Below are positions 58,671-64,000 of a stretch of 64,000 nt of DNA, in pieces. Below the pieces are notes generated by a model. It saw only the letters and a program-made list of their open reading frames with translations. It made no database searches and was not told the origin of the DNA. The stretch lies in contig CAWZYM010000403.1 in assembly GCA_963966185.1 (NCBI GenBank), forward strand, positions 210,001 through 274,000, given 5' to 3'. The stretch's first letter is position 1, and each line of letters begins with the position of its first letter. Origin of the DNA: Rhabditoides inermis. Taxonomy: Eukaryota; Nematoda; Chromadorea; Rhabditida; Rhabditidae. The translations under genes were made by a program, and so were the position numbers.

Positions 58671-59243
58671 GCTTGCGCGAGTAGAGTGACGAGCAGCAAA
58701 AGCAATCCACACAGTTTAGCTCCAAAGTTGTAAACGTAAACATTTCAAAACGGCCGGTTCTGTGGATTTGAAAACGGTTTTCGACTAGTGACCATATAGG
58801 AGGGTATCTCGCCACCCGGTGAGGAGTGTGAACTCACTTTCATTTTCGAAAAGTCCTGCCAATCGGCAGCTGCCGATATTCTACATTCTACAACGCTTTC
58901 GTTGGTTTCGCAATGTTCACATACTTTCTACCATTACCAGTCTCTAGACTCTGTTGATCAGGTGCATGATGACATCCGTTCTCACTTTCTAGTGAGCCGA
59001 TTTTCAAGAAATCTATGACGTCATCTGGTACAGTATCTGTACTGTCATCGAAGGAATCATTAATTCAGCTATCTATTTGTACTCGGAAACTGTGGGACCC
59101 TTTTTGTCTTGTTGCTGTTGGTTGAAAAAAAAACAACAATCAAACACTAACGGTGAAGGCGTGAAGGCCATGAAAATCAGCATATGTGATAAGTACACTT
59201 TGCACTTTATGACATGCTGGTAAGAAAGGGTGGATTGGTTCTG

Positions 59244-59346
59244 ATTGACAGTTGCGATATCAGCGCGCGCGTTACATTTTGATGGACATCCGCACAGTGG
59301 AACTATCAGTTATCAGTGTCTATCACTCAGGCAACTCCTTTATAAT
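59244..59346 (+). promoter_or_regulatory. Vitellogenin promoter: VPE1, VPE2, TATA
   Basis: ATTGACA at 59244-59250 is the inverse of VPE1 (TGTCAAT). TTATCAG at 59310-59316 is the inverse of the GATA-type VPE2 (CTGATAA), and a further TGATAAG lies at about 59187. A TATA-like TTTATAA at about 59340 is 54 bp from the start codon. In Caenorhabditis these two elements drive intestine-specific vit expression in adult hermaphrodites/females. Confidence 0.7.
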
Positions 59347-59393
59347 GGATCACAGAGTTGTATTGTCACTCTCGAGTCGAATTTCATCTGAGG

Positions 59394-62300
59394 ATGAAGT
59401 TCCTGGCTCTCCTGGGCCTTGTGGCCGTCGCCTCCGCTCTTCCCTACACCTACAAGTACCGCTTCGAGGGACAGTCGGTCTCCTTCTACCCCAATGTCGA
59501 TGGAGCCGCGACCAAGATCAACGCTGACGTGGCTGTCAACTATGACAACGACTACGTGACCATGCAGCTCTCCAAGATCATCCTCGGCAGCTCGCTCGAG
59601 GTGTCCGCCGGAAACATTGCCCCCGTGGAGAAGTTCGATCAGGTCGAGCTGCCCGAGCAGACCCGCAAGGCTCTCCTCCTGCCGATTCGCTTCCACTACA
59701 AGCACGGAGTCGTCTCCTCCATCGAGTTCGCCCATGACGAGCCCGTCTGGACCGAGAACATCAAGAAGGCCGTCGTCAACATGTTCCAGATGGAGATGGA
59801 CAACAAGATCTTCGAGAAGGAGACTATCCGCGGATACAACTACTACACCAAGGAGAAGTCCGTGGAGGGAGTGTGCAACACCACTTACACCGTTCTGCCT
59901 GTCGACCAGGAGTTTGAGCTCACCAAGGCCATCGACTACACCCAGTGCGAGGTAGTCCGCTCATCTAGACGCATATCTCACCTGAAACATTTCAGACCGC
60001 CCCTCGCATGTACAACTTCCGCTTTTCGCAGCCGGCGACGCACGAGATGGAGCACCTGTCTGTCATCTCCCGCCTCTCTGAGCAGAAGATGATCGTCGAG
60101 AAGACTCTCCGCCTGCCCAAGATCGTCGAGTCCAAGGCCCTCTACACCCACGCTGAGATGCGCACTGAGGTGAGTGCTACAATACGGCAACGTGTTAGTA
60201 ATGTATGCATGTCTAGGTGCTGATGCGCCTGGAGCGTCTTAACAAGATCACCGTCGAGCTGAGCCTGCCGCGCCACATGCGCAAGACCGATCTGGTCTAC
60301 TCCGACAAGCTGGAGAAGCTCGAGGAGAAGCTGTACAAGGAGGGAGACATGACCGTCGTCGAGAACCTGCCCGTGCAGTTCGAGAACCTCGAGAAGGTCG
60401 GTTCCGCTCTTGATCAGCTGCATTCACCCGTTTCATATTCAGACCATCATGACGCTGCTGTCCGAGGAGAAAAAGTCGTTCATCCGTGTGATTTCTCTCG
60501 TCCGCCTCTGCTCGCTCGAGCAGCTGCGTTCCATCCACGAGCAGGTATGCTTTTACGGAACACCTATATCCGGATAGTATACGTGGCATTCGCGTTAACT
60601 TTTGACGGGGCAAATGTGTTATGCCAAATAACGACTGATGTAATCGTTTACTTTCATCGTACTGTTTCAGCTTGAGGAGAACACCATTCGCCACTCGCTC
60701 TTCCACCGCGCCCTTGTGCTCGCCGGATCCCGCTACTCGGTCGAACACGTCATCGACGAGATCATCGCCGAGCGCGTCGAGAACTGGGAGGCGTACACGC
60801 TTATCCAGCAGATCGCCGAGACCCGCTACCCCTCGGAGCTGATGGTGCACAAGATGTGGAAGCTTATCGAGGCCCTTTCTGAGAAGAAGGTTCTCCGCCA
60901 GGCCGCCCTCCTTTCCACCGGATCCCTCATGCGCGCAGTCTGCTTCGAGGAGATGTGCGAGAAGGATCTCAAGATGAAGTGGGTCAAGCTGATGGAGAAG
61001 GAGCTCGGAAACTGCGAGAACGACTCAGACAAGATCGTCATCGTCAAGATGCTTGCCAACGCCGGATTCGACATGGTCGTCTTCCCTCTGGAGAAGATCA
61101 TTCGCTCCGAGGAGCAGACCGTTCTGAGGACCGAGGCGATCGAGGCTCTCCTTTCCTTCAAGGAGATGATGCCCCGCAAGATCTCCGCTCTTCTTCTTCC
61201 TCTGATCAAGGATGCTCGCCAGATCCCCGAGATCCGCTCTGTTGCCGTTCGCGTTATCCTCTCCATCCAGAAGCTCGAGAACGTCTACCTCATCCAGATC
61301 GTCGACCTGCTCAACTCCGAGAAAGACATGCACTTCTACACCTACGCCCTCTCTCTGCTCAAGAACGAGGAGCGCTTCGAGTCTGTACTTGGACTTCTCC
61401 GCCCCCCGCAAGTCCTTCCGTACCCGTTACACTCGCGTCTTTAACAAGGAGATTTCTCTCGGAGCTATCTTCCAGCACTTCACCACCAAGACTGGATTCC
61501 TGCCCAAGGAGATGATGCTGACCCTCGAGAACGTATTCGGAACCCGCATGCAGGAGAAGCTCTTCGAGGTGCGCATGCGCCAGGAGAACCTCGAGCAGCT
61601 CATGTCGATCCTCCTCAAGAAGATGCCCACTCAGACTGCCGAGAAGATGCGTTCCATCGCCACCGAGATGGGACTGGTGCTCCGTCGCCCGCACCCGTCA
61701 GCCCCACCGCCTACATCTTCCTCACCTACAAGGGGATGAACTACGCCGTGCTCCCTATCCACGAGCTTTCCACTGTCCTTCGCGCCTACACCCCACGCTC
61801 GTCTGCCCGAGCTCAAGAAGTGGACCCTCAACCACTTCTGGGCTGCCCTCGTGCACGACCGCGTTTATCGCGTCCCCACCATCCTCGGACTGCCGCTCGT
61901 CTTTACTGAGCAGACCCCAATTCTTGCCTTCGATCAAGGGATCCCTGATCTACAACCGTGAGCCCAAGACCTCTATCGAGTTCGTTGGAAAGAAGGCCTT
62001 CGACGCCTCTGCCATTCGCTCCCTGCGCGTCGAGTTCCCTCTTTGTGCACTCTGTTCACAAAATGATGAAGACTATCCGCGTCCGCCTGCCCCTTCACTA
62101 CACCATTCTCGGACAGCACGACAAGCTCCGCGTCAAGCTCTTCACTGAGCAGTTTGACAAGAAGCCGCTCGTCCAGGTGGAGATTCGCCCGCTCAACTCC
62201 ATTGTCCGCATCCCCGAGATGATCGACGAGTACGAGCTGACCAAGGAGGAGCAGAAGACCGTGCTTCTGAACAAGTTCAACATGGACAAGGTCTACGGCA

Positions 62301-64000
62301 TGCACATGCTCTTCAAGGTGCGCGGACACGGACAACTTGATGGAGGGTGCTCGTTGAGAAGACCGTAACGTGCCCACCTACTACGAGCTCGAGATGTTAT
62401 GCTGCACAAGGAGCAGAAAAAGATCGCCCTCACAATGAACCGCGAGCTTACCCAGATCGGAGAGTGGAACAAGGCTCCCCCGTCTCTCGCGTGCTTGTCA
62501 CCTTCAAGGCTGAGGAGAAGAAGATGGCCGAGATCACTTTCCACTACTTCCTCAACTCGCTCGTGCAGCACTTTGAGATGCTCGTCCGTCACGAGGACCG
62601 CCAGATCATCAAAGCTCACTTCACCCAGGGACCTCATCAACATGCAGCTTGTGAACAACGGAAAGCTCGCGATTTCGAGTCGCTCTATTCTTCCAGTCCG
62701 TGCTCGGAAAGAAGCAGATCAAGGCCCTGATCAACTACGACATCGATGCAAGCAGGTTCTCGTGTTCTCCCGCTTCATGGCTCTCATCGAGACCTGCCCC
62801 GTTTTTGAGGTGCTCACTGTCAAGAACGCCGAGAACAAGATTTTCCTCAAGCTGAACGTTGCGTCTGAGCGTCTTGTCGCTCTTCTTGAGACCCCCTCCA
62901 AGAAGATCTCTCTCATTGAGAACGTCGACATGCCGGTGAGGAGTCGTGCCTGCTCAGGACTCGCGCATCTCCACCTTTGACGATGTTGTTTACCGCACCC
63001 CCATCAGCCAGTGCTACCAGATCCTTGCCAAGACTGCACCGACAAGCCGCAGTTTGCCGTGTTCGTCAAGAAGACCAAGGAGACTACAAGATGGTGAAGA
63101 TCATCGACAACGAGAAGGAGATCGAGATGGAGGAAGGTGAACGGAGAGTTCATCGTCTACAACGTGGACGGAGAGGAAGATCCAGCATCGCGAGTTCAAG
63201 AACTACGGTATCGAGATTGTCGGAGACAAGATGACGGTCGAGATGCCGTCTGTGACCGTTGAGTTCACCGGAAAGACCGTCAAGACCTTCATCAGCTGGC
63301 AGCACCAGGGACAGCAGTGCGGACTGTGCGGACACTACGACGGAGACAAGACAAACGAGTTCATTCGCGCCGATATGTACGGTGAGTACAGAATGACACA
63401 TTCGCACGCGTTTCTGAATCATTTCATTTGCAGAGACCGAGGACATCGAGGACTTCACCGCAGCTACATCGTTGAGAAGAAGGAGTGCCGTGACGAGAAG
63501 CTTGAGAAGATCTACAAGCTGGAGAAGGAGAACTTCACTATCGATGAGGAGGAGCTGGTGGAGGATGAGCAGATGATCGAAGACGAGTCTGAGGAGACCG
63601 AGGTCGAGTTCGACGACTTTGCGTGTACAAGAAGGAGAAAAAGATCGTCAAGGAGTTCAACGAGGACGAGTCCGAGGAGACCTTCGACGAGACCAGTACG
63701 TGAACTATCACCAAACAAATTCCCCCATGAAACATTACAGAGCCCGAGGAGAAGACTTCCGTGAAGGAGCTCAAGAACAAGGTATGCTTCTCCAAGGTCG
63801 CCGTGCCCGTCTGCCAGAAGGACACCGTCCATCGATGAGGAGAAGGAGATGAAGGTCAGTTGAGTCATTCACCCTTACTAGGTAACGTATGCATCACAGG
63901 TGCGCTTTTTCTGCCTGGAGCGCTCGTCGGTGGAGGCTCACCGTCTGCTGCGCGCCGCTCGCAAGCAGGTGCTCGACCTGTACGCTCGCCCCGACTCCCA
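59394..64000 (+). CDS. Vitellogenin, 3' partial, with many frameshifts
   Basis: Yolk lipoprotein precursor made in the intestine, secreted and taken up by oocytes. A signal peptide starts it (MKFLALLGLVAVASA). The LPD_N lipovitellin domain follows across exons 59394-59951, 59996-60169, 60217-60396, 60443-60544 and 60671 onwards. It is open and well conserved to about 61385. From there to about 63650 the correct protein sequence continues, but in changing frames: I count more than ten single-base shifts (near 61388, 61690, 61797, 61925, 62041, 62330, 62395, 62478, 62630, 62750, 62945, 63045, 63130, 63180). The von Willebrand D domain is visible (GQQCGLCGHYDGDKTNEF). Introns are at about 63384-63433, 63698-63740 and 63855-63899. 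The gene continues past the window. The shifts could be assembly errors or a new pseudogene. Confidence 0.88.

Noticed and set aside
62935..62960. A very short intron in vitellogenin after DMP
   Set aside because: It would be about 22 nt, below a workable size; a single-base shift explains the frame change, as at the many neighbouring sites.

Overview
This is eukaryotic nuclear DNA, most likely from a free-living nematode of the rhabditid/diplogastrid type. The grounds are many short exons, mostly TTTTCAG-type acceptors, a vitellogenin with a VPE-like promoter, CR1-type and Penelope-like retroelements, and very many (GA)n/(CT)n tracts. The species is inferred, not shown. The host genes I recognise are a class A GPCR, cysteine dioxygenase, a RIG-3-like IgCAM, exocyst Sec3 and vitellogenin. 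From memory, the C. elegans counterparts of the last four are X-linked, so this may be X-derived sequence.

Layout. 379-7534 (+): the 5'-truncated GPCR in 15 exons. 8038-10137 (+): first cysteine dioxygenase (cdo) gene. 10.3-23.6 kb: a mosaic segmental duplication. It holds two more intact cdo genes, diverging head to head as arms of a large inverted repeat (18243-14937 on -, 20277-22033 on +). Decayed copies of two Ig exons are scattered among them, with a 42-bp minisatellite at two places, a CR1-type RT fragment and a Penelope-like RT inserted in one arm. 23645-31268 (-): the parent RIG-3-like gene (16 exons, three Ig domains, one FN3, GPI-type tail), with a tRNA-Lys gene and a hAT-type MITE in its introns. 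32941-40667 (+): a candidate small secreted protein gene whose large intron holds a roughly 6-kb CR1-type retrotransposon, itself broken by several insertions. 41-44 kb: unrecognised ORF remnants and a tRNA-derived SINE with target-site duplications. 44309-55930 (+): complete sec-3 (27 exons, 846 aa). 56-59.4 kb: MITEs and tRNA-like repeats. 59394-64000 (+): vitellogenin, running off the window.

The host genes do not form a pathway. cdo catabolises cysteine to its sulfinate, Sec3 tethers secretory vesicles, RIG-3-like is a surface adhesion protein, and vitellogenin is yolk. The most notable content is structural: the cdo/Ig-exon mosaic with its inverted repeat, several small transposon families whose target-site duplications can be read directly, repeated duplication of splice-site sequence inside introns, and a sharply bounded run of frameshifts in the second half of the vitellogenin. 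I found no CRISPR array, rRNA or operon-like gene cluster.
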